Assembly (NCBI GenBank): GCA_027924645.1
Contig: BSBN01001150.1
Coordinates: 1 to 64,000 of the forward strand
Direction of reading: 5' to 3'
Source of the DNA: Cunninghamia lanceolata
Lineage: Eukaryota; Streptophyta; Pinopsida; Cupressales; Cupressaceae
DNA: 64,000 nt
A program made the translations under genes and the position numbers. Of the stretch, positions 11,018 through 21,620 are shown in pieces. Every line of letters begins with the position of its first letter. The stretch's first letter is position 1. The notes under the pieces are model-generated. The model ran no database searches. It saw only the letters and a list, made by a program, of their open reading frames with translations, and had not been told where the DNA came from.

Positions 11018-11937
11018 TGGCTAAAACATTGAGGCTAGGTCCTTGGAAGTAAGAGTAGATGGAACAATTGTGAGCTCTAGAATATCCTTTAAGATGTTCT
11101 TATGATTTTTTGAGGAACATACAAAATCCTAAGGAGATGCTTTGGTGGGGGTATTATGATAATGATCATGTGTATCATATCCCGCATTTTCCTACCTAAG
11201 TGTAGAATGAGTTGATGGTATAACTAAGGCATGAAAAGTAGGAATAAATTAGGCTTAGTATGATATGTAAAGCATGGAGAAGCATAAGCCATATGACATA
11301 TAGAAAGAATATAACAAGTTGCAACTATGTCATGACATGTACCTTCACCATAGGATGTACATCATTCATAGAAGTATAAGGTTCATGTACATCATGTGTA
11401 TTCTCTTTAATACGCGTATCATGTATAGGTATATCACTGGCGCTAGAGGAAAGATAATCAACATAAGGTTCATCACTAGGATAATCATCGTAAATAGGCA
11501 AATCCCAAATCAATGTGTGTTGCTAAGCATGGGCGGAGAAGATGCATCGTGTGCATCACATTATCATACATTAGAGTAGACATCCACGAATATATGGATT
11601 TAAGAACATCATGATGTGTGAACAAAATATCATCATGAAATGCAACAATGCAATGAGAAGGTGAAGGAGGTAAAACTATACCATCTGTGCCCATCCAACA
11701 AGGTGTGTCGCAAGGTATATCCTCACTAGGTATGTACTCATCACTATCACAATCCATATGATCATCATTGGATTCATGGACAAATGACATAAGTGCATCT
11801 AATAGGTGTGGATGTGTACTAATCAACTTCATGAAGGAAGGAAAATATGAGACATGATAGAGTAAAACCTCCATAGAAGACATATCCCTATCCTTAGCAT
11901 AATGTGTCATGAGAATATTAAGGATAGAGAGATGATG
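11018..11937 (-). other. element A 5' internal region, no Gag recognised
   Basis: Between the protease and the right LTR only about 0.9 kb remains. The frames 11910-11485 and 11513-11325 are rich in Asp, His, Ser and Pro and resemble the low-complexity linker of element B more than any Gag. No Gag homology motif, zinc knuckle or primer-binding site was found. The leader plus gag appears deleted, or too decayed to read. Confidence 0.5.
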
Positions 11938-12471
11938 TGTAGTGAAAGATTAAACCTATTGAAATGAGTACAACAATCATAATCAAAATTGAATTCCTAT
12001 TGAATGCCTAAATACTAGCACATAACATCAAATTTCACAAAAATGTGTACTTAGTTAGCTCAGGGTAGGAAAATAAAGGGGGCCAATCCACCAAAATTTG
12101 AATTTGAATTTTAAAAAGGGTAGGGTCAAGTTCACAACCACAGGGTCAACCTCATGATTGTAGAAATGACTTAGGGTGGGAAATGGTCGGATCTAGGTGG
12201 ATAACGATTGTATTGGGGTAGTTGTATGGATAAGTGTAATAAATGCAAGCTTTGAGCATATGTATTTGGATGTATATACATACAAAGATAAGGTAGAAGC
12301 TAAAATATATGGGAATGTGTATGTATATGGATGGAAAAAGGCTAGGGGAATGAGTCCAACTTTGCACAAAATTGCATCATTTATTAATATATACATACAT
12401 TAAGACATTCTCCCAAAATGAGCACAAAACCAAATAGAAAATGGCATGGCTATGAAAATTTTAACATTGCA
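11938..12471 (-). repeat. element A 5' LTR (edges approximate)
   Basis: Right-hand partner of 4735-5239. The same order of shared blocks runs from GAATGCC-TAAATACT to the TTTTAACATTGCA end. No PBS (TGG...) is visible on the minus strand just inside it. The boundary near 11,938 is uncertain by perhaps 20 bp. Confidence 0.65.
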
Positions 12472-13379
12472 ATATTATATAAGTAAAAATTAAATGAAAG
12501 TGAAGATGCCGTAATGAAAAACCAATTCACACCAACTTAAATGTAAAATAGGAGATGGATGATACTTAAAGAAGATTGAGAGTTTATATATTTAACACTG
12601 TAAAGGTAAGGTAATATAAATTTAACACTATAAAGGTAAGGTAATATAAATCATATAAGAAAAGCATTCTGAGGGCTTATAAGTTTATTTAATATCAAAA
12701 TTATTTAAATAAAATATGGAATTTATGCTTCCTTTCACTCTCGATCAATAGAGATGTGTGGAATTTATGTTCTTGATGTAAGGTAATATAAATTTAATAC
12801 TATAAAGGTAAGGTAATATAAACCATATAAGAAAGCATTCTGAGGGCTTATAAGTTTATTTAATATCAAAATTATTTAAATAAAATATGGAATTTATGCT
12901 TCCTTTCACTCTCGATCAATAGAGATGTGTGGAATTTATGTTCTTGATAGCCTCTAACTCTAGGTTTGGGTCGATGGAGACATTGTCAATGGATAGAGAT
13001 GGGTGGAATTTATGCTCGAAGGAATAAAATTTATGCTTTTGAATACCCACAACTCTAAGGTTAAGACAAGAGGGACAATGAATAAATGACACTTGACCAC
13101 ACTCAATAAGAAGGGATCTATTCTCAACACACTTAATGAGGAGGCATATAGGTTAAGAAGGAAGATGCACATATAAATATAAATAATCCTTGATGATATA
13201 TATATTAAAAATTCTATAAAAGATAGGTATTTTTAGGTGTATCTCACTTGAAGGATACATTTTTTTGAAAACCACCTTTAAAAGATATAACCTTGAAATT
13301 TCTTTGGTGAACGCGTAGTCGTGATGTCCCATGGAACATTGTTTACCCTGTGGAATTCATTTGTGTACCAATTAGATTA
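12472..13379. other. spacer between elements A and B
   Basis: About 0.9 kb without a gene. It holds the tandem repeats at 12,591-12,948 and, near 12,990-13,040, a degenerate third trace of the same unit (GGTGGAATTTATGCTC). The last five bases (GATTA) are the likely left half of the element B target duplication. Confidence 0.6.
12591..12948. repeat. tandem duplication (171/172 bp) with nested 30-bp repeat
   Basis: A unit beginning GTAATATAAATTTAA at 12,611 is repeated at 12,783 with only a few substitutions and one base lost. Both copies contain the GCATTCTGAGGGCTTATAAG and CTCTCGATCAATAGAGATG blocks. Inside the first copy a 30-bp unit (TTTAACACT(G/A)TAAAGG...) is itself repeated at 12,591 and 12,621. 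Confidence 0.9.
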
Positions 13380-14456
13380 TGTATACACCTAGAAATGGCA
13401 AAGTGAATTAAATAAATATTTATTATTTATTTTAATTCCTATTCTACTATCAATGAATAAATTCATCAATTTATTTATCTGATTCGCGTTCATCTTCAAT
13501 ATTTCAAGAATTAAATAAAAATCTATTTATTTAGTTAAATCATCCAATTCTAATGTCATCCCTAATTAAATAATTCTAAATTATTTAATCAATCATCTTA
13601 TCCTAAAGTCCTAATTCCATAATTCCACATCACCTTTCCACCTCACCATGTTGCACACATAATTAAATATTTTAATATTTAATTAGCTAATATCCCCTCA
13701 CCCACATGTCCTATTTATCCTCCAATCAAATTAGTTAACTCAACAATCAAATCAGTTAACTAATTAATCAATTGAGGTCATTGATCAATTAATTCAGTCA
13801 ACTCTCCAGTCAAATCAGTTATCTAATCAATCAATTCACTTAACTGGTTAGTCTATTCAGTTAACTCCTCAATCTATTATGTTAACTCCCATAACTCATG
13901 AAAGGAGCCTGGACACTTGTCCTCTTCTAATTCAGGCACATTCTCTCAAGCTTCCTCAACCATACACCTCACAGATAATTCCTCCAGTCATGGATCTATT
14001 GATACTTGGACTTGGTCTCTACTCAGCCTATATAAGCAAGGTCCTCACACCCATTTTGCATCCACTCAAGCTTTAGTAATCTTACTCTGTAGAAATCCTA
14101 CCAGCATGCCTTTGGCAAAGTATCCTCATTACATTTACATAACCTCATTACCATCATAATCATCCAACCATGTCTCCATTATCAATCATCCATCTTCATT
14201 AGAATTACATTGTTAGTTTAGTCTTCATTGCATTATCCATCTACAACCATTCTCCTATTGTCATCTTCAACAACAAGGAAGTACAACTTCTGAGAGCTCA
14301 AATCATACACAAGATCAATACAAGATAGGCAACAATGGAAGCTATGAGGTAAATCGGTCTACGAAGGTAATATCTTTGTTTACTGTATTTGCATCAATTC
14401 CATTGAGTTATTAGATATTTAGTTGTTTAAAACTGTTGTTCATATTTTCTCTAACA
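13380..14456 (+). repeat. element B 5' LTR
   Basis: Begins TGTATACACCTAGAAA and ends TTTTCTCTAACA. It is the same length as the 3' copy at 23,809-24,885, with a constant offset of 10,429 bp and no indels noticed. Differences are mostly transitions. Confidence 0.95.
14028..14036 (+). promoter_or_regulatory. LTR TATA box
   Basis: CTATATAAG about 650 bp into the LTR, followed by C-rich sequence that would suit the transcription start and R region. It is conserved at 24,457-24,465 in the other LTR. Confidence 0.6.
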
Positions 14457-14460
14457 TTTC

Positions 14461-14478
14461 TGGTGCCCACCGTGGGGC
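14461..14478 (+). other. element B primer-binding site
   Basis: TGGTGCCCACCGTGGGGC starts four bases after the LTR end. The leading TGG would pair with the CCA tail of a tRNA. The tRNA species was not identified. Confidence 0.65.
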
Positions 14479-14540
14479 CTTGCCCCGTTTTTAACCTCCA
14501 TTTGAGTTTTTTGTGAAGCTGTTGTCGTAACAGGTCGATT

Positions 14541-14756
14541 CTATGCATTCACATTCCAGTCCTATGCATTTACGGCTTCTTGTTGTGCATTTCATCTTTC
14601 TACGCATTCACATCATATTTCTGCACATTCACAGAGCGGTCCTTTGCATCCATTGAATAGTCCTGCGCTTTCATTACTTCTTTCTATGCATACATGTTTA
14701 TGTGCATTTGTTGAATATTATTGCACATTCATAGTCTATTTCTGTGCATTCACTTT
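14541..14756 (+). repeat. 21-nt-period degenerate array 1 in element B leader
   Basis: Eleven copies of a motif resembling TGCGCATTCAC. Aligning the core (GCAT, or the variants ACAT and GCTT) places it at 14545, 14566, 14587, 14604, 14625, 14646, 14667, 14688, 14704, 14725 and 14746. The steps are 21, 21, 17, 21, 21, 21, 21, 16, 21 and 21. Only the core is conserved; the ten or so bases between cores vary. Confidence 0.85.
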
Positions 14757-16040
14757 CTGACATTTAAAAGTTGTATTGATCTTTGCAAACATTTCTGTAC
14801 TAACTCTTCTTGCAGGTGTAGTAGCTCTGTTTAGTCATTTAGCTGCATCATAAGTTCATCTAGATATAATTAGGAGAAAGTAATTAGATATTTCATGCAA
14901 ATTTTCACCTAGATCTAATTAGGAGAAAGTAAATGGTATTGTTGCATTACAAATCGCACATAGTCCCAACCTAGGTGGATAAAAATTGAATAAATCTTTC
15001 AAGTCAATCTTGCAATTACAAATCTCTCATCTAGATTAAATTAAGGCAAAGTAATTTGTTTAATTCTTCAACAACAATCTTCACATAGATTTGTTTAGGG
15101 GGATAAAAATGAACCATCTTTTCAAAGTTTTTGCTATCTTGTCAAATGGATTGTGCTTGGTAGAGTAAACACACTTAGTTTTTTTTTAGTTTTTTTTTTA
15201 AAACTAGAAGGATAAAGAACCAATGTACTTTGTGCTTGGAAATGATGATAGGACTATGCTCTCCCCTTTCTTGGGTGACCAAAATACCAAACACATCATT
15301 TTATATGTGTTACCTTTAGAAGAGGCATGCCCTTGGAATTCCTTCCTTCCAAGCGGAACAACCTCAAGCGATAACAGGCTAAAGCCAAGCCACTTCCAAG
15401 TTGCTATAAATAAATTTTGTTTGTGATAAAAATTGCAAACAATAGGTGCTGTTGTGTTACACTGACAAATGTTTCCCCCAAAACCCTGTAGAGCGTAACC
15501 TCTGCAGGCTAGGAAGCCTCCTTATCGGAGTGAATTGCCGCACGTGTAACCACCTGAACGGATGTCCATACTAAAAAGCCAATTATTTTAGAAAGCTAAA
15601 AAACCCTATTTGTTAACACAGGAGGATAATCCTCTGGAGTCATCCAACGTCATACACTCATTTATTGTGGACACAGAAAAGTTTAACTCTTCGAAGGAAC
15701 TGTAACTTGGTATGTGTGATAAGTGAGTGCCGTGGAGGGGAGCCGGTGCTACCAAGTTACTATCTATCGCGCCTTTATGTAAGTGGTTGGAGTACAATCC
15801 AAGTTGGAACTCAATGAATATTGTCCTTGCCATCCTTAGGATTGTACTTGCTTATTTTTCATTTATCAAAAATTGTATTAAAAAAAGAAAGAAAATCAAA
15901 TAATCATGACAACCTCTTGCTTACTATGTTTTCTGGCAATAACTTGAGTCAAAAACAACACTTCAAACTTTAGAGCATCCTAGGAAAACGTGCAAACAAG
16001 CCAAGATTGACAAACTGAAACAAAAAGCAAAAATTCTGTA
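14757..16040 (+). other. element B leader between the two arrays
   Basis: No Gag-like frame. From about 14,858 to 15,120 a degenerate unit recurs (CTAGATxTAATTAGGAGAAAGTAA at 14858 and 14908, with weaker versions near 15030 and 15085). A GC-richer stretch at 15,470-15,830 has short self-complementary segments, for example CCTGTAGAG...CTCTGCAGG and GGCTAGGAAGCC, and may be a structured RNA leader or packaging region (inference). Confidence 0.5.
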
Positions 16041-16042
16041 GA

Positions 16043-16256
16043 CCTGCACATACACAATGTCTTGCTGTGCATTTACCAAATCTTGCTGCACATTTACACA
16101 GTATTTTTGCGCATTCACTTTGTTTTGCTGCGCTTTCACAAAACTGCACATTTACAACACAGTGCTACACATATACCACACATCCCTGTGCATACAGAGT
16201 ACAGAGCTGTGCATTTACCCTTTATTCTCGCGCATCTAATGCTGCACATTCACAAC
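16043..16256 (+). repeat. 21-nt-period degenerate array 2 in element B leader
   Basis: Eleven cores of the same motif as array 1, in the same orientation, at 16048, 16069, 16090, 16111, 16132, 16148, 16169, 16190, 16211, 16232 and 16246. The steps are 21 four times, then 16, then 21 four times, then 14. The period produces spurious frames with a seven-residue repeat (CAFT...), which are not genes. Confidence 0.85.
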
Positions 16257-16792
16257 AGAGAGTTATTTCGTACATTTTGAGACAAAAGTGAAACCATTTC
16301 TGAGCACCCTTTTTGCTCTAGTACACTTGGAAAATAACTTCAACCTTGCAGTCACATCTCCATACCATTTTCAAACATCGCCTTTGAGTACCACTAGCTT
16401 GCTATCCAAACCAAACCAAGATTTTCATCTAGGTGTTATTGAGACTCTACCAAATTCAAACAAAATCTAGTTAGTTTCATAACAGGATCAATCATCCTTC
16501 ACCTCAAAATTGTGCTATTGTAATCTTGATAAAAGAATGGTCTATATCAATAGTGGTGACCAACTATCCCTATTTTGACTACCTTTTAGCTCAAGAGCAC
16601 ATTATTTGGACAACATAGATCAATATAAAACCTTAGCAAAATCTTACCAAAACCATATCCAACCAAATTCACCCCCAAATAATTTCATATCAAAACATCA
16701 AACCAAGTCCACCAAGTCTCACAATCCAGCTTCACCCACATCTCAAAACTTGCATGGTTCAAACTAGATCCTGATCTAAACAAAAACAAAAA

Positions 16793-18163
16793 ATGAGTTC
16801 CCTTCACAATAGTGGGCATAATTCTGATGATGAGGAGATTAGTCAAAAGGAAATCCTTAAACAACTTCAAGATCCAAAATTCCTAAAGATGATGGATAAG
16901 GTCATTGAGACGGATCCTCATAAATATTTTCTCAAGCTAGCTCAACAAGGAGCTAAGTTGCCCTCAGATTTTGATGTCTCAAATCTAAGAGAGAACAATT
17001 CCTTAAATGAAGGTGAGTCTTCGAAAGATGGCTCCAAAAATGAAAAAGATGCCCCCAAAACTGACAAAGATGCTTCTAAATCAGAAAAGGCTAAGGATAC
17101 ACTCAATCCCTTAGACACATTAACGACACAAATCCAAGCTTTGCAAAAATAGTTGGTAGATATCCAAAGTGGGACAACCACAAAACACTACTCCCTTGAG
17201 GATATTTCACCATATCCCTTTGATAGATCTTTGCTCATGATCCCTTTTCCCTTGAGATTTGAGGTTCCAAAATTCGACAAGTATAGAGGAAAAGGTGATC
17301 CAAGAGATCATATAAGGGAATTTAGCGCAACATGCCTAGAAGTCACACACAATGAAACATATCTTATGAGACTATTCCCTTGAAGCTTAGGAGGCCAAGC
17401 AATGGAATGGTTCTCCCACCTACCTCCCGGCATCCACACTTTTGATGAGCTAGTAGATAAATTTGTAACACACTTCTCATACAATATCGAACATGAAATC
17501 TCCATGTTGGACCTTTTTAATAACAAGCAAAAAGGGGGAGAATCCTTCGCCTCTTTCCTAAAAAGATGGAGACAACTTGCAAGCAAGTGTCCCTACCACA
17601 TACTGGAGAAACAAATGATAGAAATGTTTGTTCACAACCTAACCATGAAACTGAGTTATCAAATCCAAATACAATGCCCAACTACTTTTAGTAAGGTCAT
17701 TGAAATGGGGCTACTCATTGAGAAAGTCTTGATAACAAAGGGGTAAATTAAACTATACAAAGACACCCCTAGCTCTAACAATAATGCGGACAAGTCGCGA
17801 TTTTCGACCAAGAACAAACCCATTGTAAACGATGGTGTGGTAGATGCTAAAAATGTGGCACAAAAGAAACCAATCTTCAATCTATCAAAACCACAAAATA
17901 ATACACCATCCAACAAGCCTCAAAGTAATGAGCAAAAACCTACCAACTTTCCTCCTAGGAGAAAGTTCACACCACTAGGAGAGTCTCTCGAATCCACCCT
18001 TAGGCAGTTAATAGAGGGAAACCTCATAACACTTCCGTCGGTGTGAGATTATGAACCAAAATTTAAACCCTCTTGGTGGAGCGATTCTGACTTTTATGAA
18101 TATCACCAAAACAAAGGACATAAAACTAATGATTGTCAAGCGCTAAAACATGCCATTCAAGAC
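16793..18163 (+). pseudogene. element B Gag
   Basis: Ty3-type capsid/nucleocapsid protein that would package the RNA. The acidic and lysine-rich N-terminal part (to about 17,150) is followed by the classical retrotransposon Gag core: FEVPKFDKYRGKGDPRDHI, then GGQAMEWFSHLPPGIHTFDE, LVDKFVTHFSY and ESFASFLKRWRQLASKCP. A nucleocapsid-like end (YEYHQNKGHKTNDCQALK) at about 18,097-18,150 keeps His and the last Cys of the knuckle, but has Tyr where the first cysteine is usual. Stops at 17150, 17381, 17744 and 18044 break it. Confidence 0.85.
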
Positions 18164-19070
18164 TTGTTGGATAAAAAAAGGATATCAATTGAAGGGCATA
18201 CCTCTAATGAAGAGCACATAGCATTCAAAAATTCTCTTCCTCACTATGAAAAAGGAGGACCATCCAACCAATTCAACAACAGTGCAGACAAAGCAAACTA
18301 TAATAATGTTTCTTACGAATACACTATTTATCATATCTCACAAAGTTATTCACACATCAATGTGATCACCATCAATAATAAGCCCAACTGTAATGTGACC
18401 ACTCGTCGTGGAAACATTACTCTACAAGGGGCTCCACCCAAGTCATCCTCCACATCGAACCAATATAGCATCCTTGACCAACTCCATAAAACACCTGCAC
18501 TCATATCCATTTTGGAGTTATTGCGTCTATCCCCATCACACAAAGCCATCTTAGAGAAGGCCCTCGAAGAAACAAACGTTCCTACCAACCTTGCCCAAGA
18601 GCAATTCCAAGCTATGGTGGGTCATCTAACCACACTACATTCCTTATCTTTCACAAAGAAAGATGATATGTCCATCAACCAACCACACAATGCATCCCTC
18701 CACATTGATGCCCAAATCCACAAACACCGAATAAAAAGGGTCCTAATAGATGGAGGTGTTGGTTTAAACATATGCACATTAAATTTAATCCTTGCATTGG
18801 GATTTTCACAAAATGTCGTTGATCCTAAAAAGAAAATAACTATCAAGGCATATGACGAAGAAGAGAGAACTTCCAAAGGAATTGTAGTCTTGCCAATATG
18901 AGTTTGGCCAGTAGAGAGAGATGTTTTGTGCTAAGTTCTAGACACGGAGTTAACATATAACATTCTTCTAGGTAGACCTTGGATCCGTGCAATGAAGGTT
19001 GTTCCATCAACATACCGTCAATGTATCAAGTTCTCACACAATGGCCAAGAAATTACCACACAAGGTGACC
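18164..19070 (+). pseudogene. element B aspartic protease
   Basis: Retropepsin domain in frame with Gag. The active-site segment is RVLIDGGVGLNICTLN at about 18,739-18,786, with catalytic D-G-G in place of the usual D-S/T-G. This is followed by TIKAYDEEERTSKGIVVLPI and, after stops at 18899 and 18932, the C-terminal YNILLGRPWIRAM motif that pairs with the active-site loop. The D-x-G-x-x-LNIC pattern is the same as in element A, pointing to the same Ty3 lineage. No RT follows. Confidence 0.8.
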
Positions 19071-20329
19071 CTGATTCATTCCAATATTGCAATTCCATCC
19101 AATCCAAGCCCGAAGATGTAATCTCCACCAACCATGCAACTTCACCCTCTGCAACCAATGTTGACCCAAGTTCAATACCTTCTACATCAAAATCCACGAA
19201 ACAAAAATTTAAGATCAAGGTTAAAGGTGTAGGAGAGTATTCCATGGAACAAACCTTTTGTCTCACACCATTACCTCTTTCACCCAAATCCACCCATCCA
19301 TTACATTATTCATCTACCCATACACCTACAAAGGATGTGATCCAAGGGCTACTAGTGAGGAGTCAACCATGTCACCAAATTCCTATCATTGAACCTACAA
19401 ATGATTCTTCCAATGCCATGTCCAATCCAACAATCCCATCATACAGTGCACAACCCTTTGAGCCTATTGAAGAATCTCCACCAATGAATCCAAGTCAAGA
19501 TCCTTCATCCCTTCATGTTGATAACCCTCAAGAGCATATCACACCTATCCAAGATCCTATCACTTCTATTCAAGTAACCCAAGACGTATGTCAAGAACCT
19601 AATCCCAAGCATTTGAAAACATCAAGTCCTAGTCCTAATCAAGATCAAATCACTTTCACTCCACCCATCCATAACATTTATCTTTTCCATGATCAAGATA
19701 TTACCTATGAAGAAGATATCCATGAGCAACTTGATCCTATACCTATACATGAGAAAGAAATCTAAATCCAACCCATCCATAACCTATATCTTTTCTATGA
19801 TCAAGATATTATCGTTGATGAAGAACCTATACACATGCAAATTGATCCCATCTATGATCAAGATCCTATCTATGATCAAGTGAACCATGATGATCCTCTT
19901 AGCCAACTTTATGCATTCCATGGTCACGAGCTTATTACCCCATCTATCCATAACCCCATAACCATCCATGAGCAAGAAAACTCTATTACTCCTATCCATC
20001 CTCCCCCTAGTCCTATCCATGATCCAACAACACCCACTTTCCTTGATAAGACACTTGCCTCCCAAGTGCACATAGATGATCAAACCAATAACTTGGATCT
20101 TAGTGAACATAATGATAATCAAGATCCTATTGATCCTCCACCATCCATTATCGACCATGTTGTAAATCCATTATCCTATACCCTTGGTCTCACTACCCTC
20201 ATCCATGAATGGTCTTCCTTAGGAGAGCAACAACCATTATCTACCACTTCACCTTCCCCATCAAGTATTGAGATCACATCTAGTGTCCAAATCACTCATA
20301 ATCCCATTGTCCACTACATACTCTAAAAT
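19071..20329 (+). pseudogene. element B low-complexity linker
   Basis: A long Pro/Ser/Thr/Gln/His/Asp-rich stretch in the same frame. From 19,480 to 20,160 it is built from irregular copies of a short acidic unit such as HDQDITYEEDIHEQLDPI and YDQDPIYDQ (DNA core ATCCATGATCAAGATCCTAT). No domain is recognised. It is probably a disordered spacer between protease and G-patch. Stops lie at 19763 and 20324. Confidence 0.6.
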
Positions 20330-21082
20330 ATGAACTATCAAGGTAAAGGCTTAGGCCTTCGTGAACAAGGTATTTTGGAGCCTATCCATGTCGAAGTCCC
20401 TCCACCCTCTTATGGCCTTGGTTATACTCCCCAAGAAAAGCAATCTCATGATGAACATGGTACTTCATCCATGCCTTATAAATCCACTCATTCCCATCAC
20501 ACATCCTATCATATTCCCAAAACATTTGTTGCCATTTCGCCTCCCTCATCCTACAAGTGTCAAAAGCATGTGACCATACACCTTCCACCGTCCAATCTAC
20601 CTCCGCTACTTTCAACTCCTAACATCCCTCCATTCATTTTACCATCACTTCTCCCAACACCAAATCCATCCATCCACACATTCCCTCACATTTCGAATCA
20701 TGATCGACAAATGCACATATTGTCTAAACATGAAGCTTCCACTCATTCCACCAAACCTATGGGATTCAAAAATAAACATTGGGATGCCTTCTTTCATAAA
20801 GTCAAAAATCCTAAGGGTCCTAATACCTTAGCAAATCAATCTAAAAATTCAAAGCCAAATCAATCTAAAATGTTATCCAAGCCCATACCTCCAAAAGCGA
20901 AGTGCAAAAGCAAGATGGTATGGGTCCCTAAGCAAAAAATCAAGTCAAATGAGGCACCCACCTCTCACAAATCCCAAACATCCTTTTTCGTCCATTCCAT
21001 TCCAAAATCTCACATTCCTTCAACCCACAAGTCAAGCAAAATCAAACAAATACTAAGTCCATGTGGGTTCCTAAATGCTTAA
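20330..21082 (+). pseudogene. element B G-patch and basic tail
   Basis: The first residues after the stop at 20324, MNYQGKGLGLREQGILEPI, fit the G-patch consensus, an RNA-processing module known to follow protease in betaretroviruses. The rest is Pro/Ser/His-rich, then Lys/Gln/Asn/Ser-rich (KAKCKSKMVWVPKQKIKSNE), suggesting a disordered nucleic-acid-binding tail. The frame ends TAA at 21080. It could be the N-terminal end of a lost pol region, since the related motif in element A precedes RT. Confidence 0.6.
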
Positions 21083-21620
21083 CTCACCCATCTCCTAAGC
21101 AAACATCGCCATTGCTTCCTACACCACCTTCCAATCACAAGCTTCCATGTTTGTCATGGTGTGTGCAATTATTGGTCATGATTCCTTTTCACACCTCCAT
21201 CACCCTATCATTCAACCAATATCCTACTTATCTACCCTGCCACCGTCCTATGGTCCATGCTTTTACATAAATATTTCATCCATCTTCCTTGCATAAGTCC
21301 TACATAATCCACATCATAATCCACTTTCGTTCCCTACATAATCCACATCATAATCCACTATTGTTCCTTTCACAATTCACTATCTACCTCATCCATTTGT
21401 CCTTTCATGCAATCCCTTACCAACATCTATGAGCATAATGACATTTGATATGGTCCATCTTGATGACATTCATCCCTAGTAGGATTACCACCTTTCATGG
21501 AACCAAACACTTGAGTCCCTCTTGTCCGTATTCCATCTATCCTATCCAAATATTAATTTTTTTTTGGAAAAATAACAAAAAATTAAAAAAATAACAAAAA
21601 TAACAAAAATAATCGTCCTC

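Larger units (their letters stand above)
4735..12471 (-). mobile_element. element A: degenerate Tat-type Ty3 LTR retrotransposon
   Basis: An old LTR retrotransposon read on the minus strand. The order from 12.5 kb leftwards is LTR, leader, protease, G-patch-like motif, RT, RNase H, second RNase H, integrase, repeat-rich 3' region, LTR. The RT-RNase H-integrase order makes it Ty3/gypsy, and the extra RNase H after the first is the hallmark of the Tat lineage. The two LTR copies are clearly alignable but differ at many sites and by small indels, so the insertion is ancient. Frames are broken throughout. No canonical PBS or PPT was found at the LTR edges and the edges are approximate. No Gag was recognised. 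Confidence 0.8.
16793..21082 (+). pseudogene. element B Gag-protease-linker-G-patch polyprotein frame
   Basis: One uninterrupted register of 1,430 codons, broken only by eight stop codons: TAG 17150, TGA 17381, TAA 17744, TGA 18044, TGA 18899, TAA 18932, TAA 19763, TAA 20324. It ends with TAA at 21080-21082. No frameshift is needed over 4.29 kb. The start is the ATG at 16793 (MSSLHNSGHNS). The order is Gag (16793-18163), aspartic protease (about 18690-19070), a His/Pro/Asp/Gln-rich linker (to 20329), a G-patch (20330-20400) and a basic Pro/Ser/Lys tail. Each stop could arise by a C-to-T change from a Gln or Arg codon. Enzymes beyond protease are absent. Confidence 0.85.

Noticed and set aside
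14541..16256. Possible CRISPR-like repeat-spacer structure
   Set aside because: Plant nuclear retrotransposon leader, an 11-bp degenerate core and a 21-nt period do not fit CRISPR repeats or spacers.
16057..16291. Three overlapping plus-strand ORFs of 60-74 codons with a CAFT-like seven-residue repeat
   Set aside because: All three frames are open only because of the 21-nt repeat; there is no protein signal.
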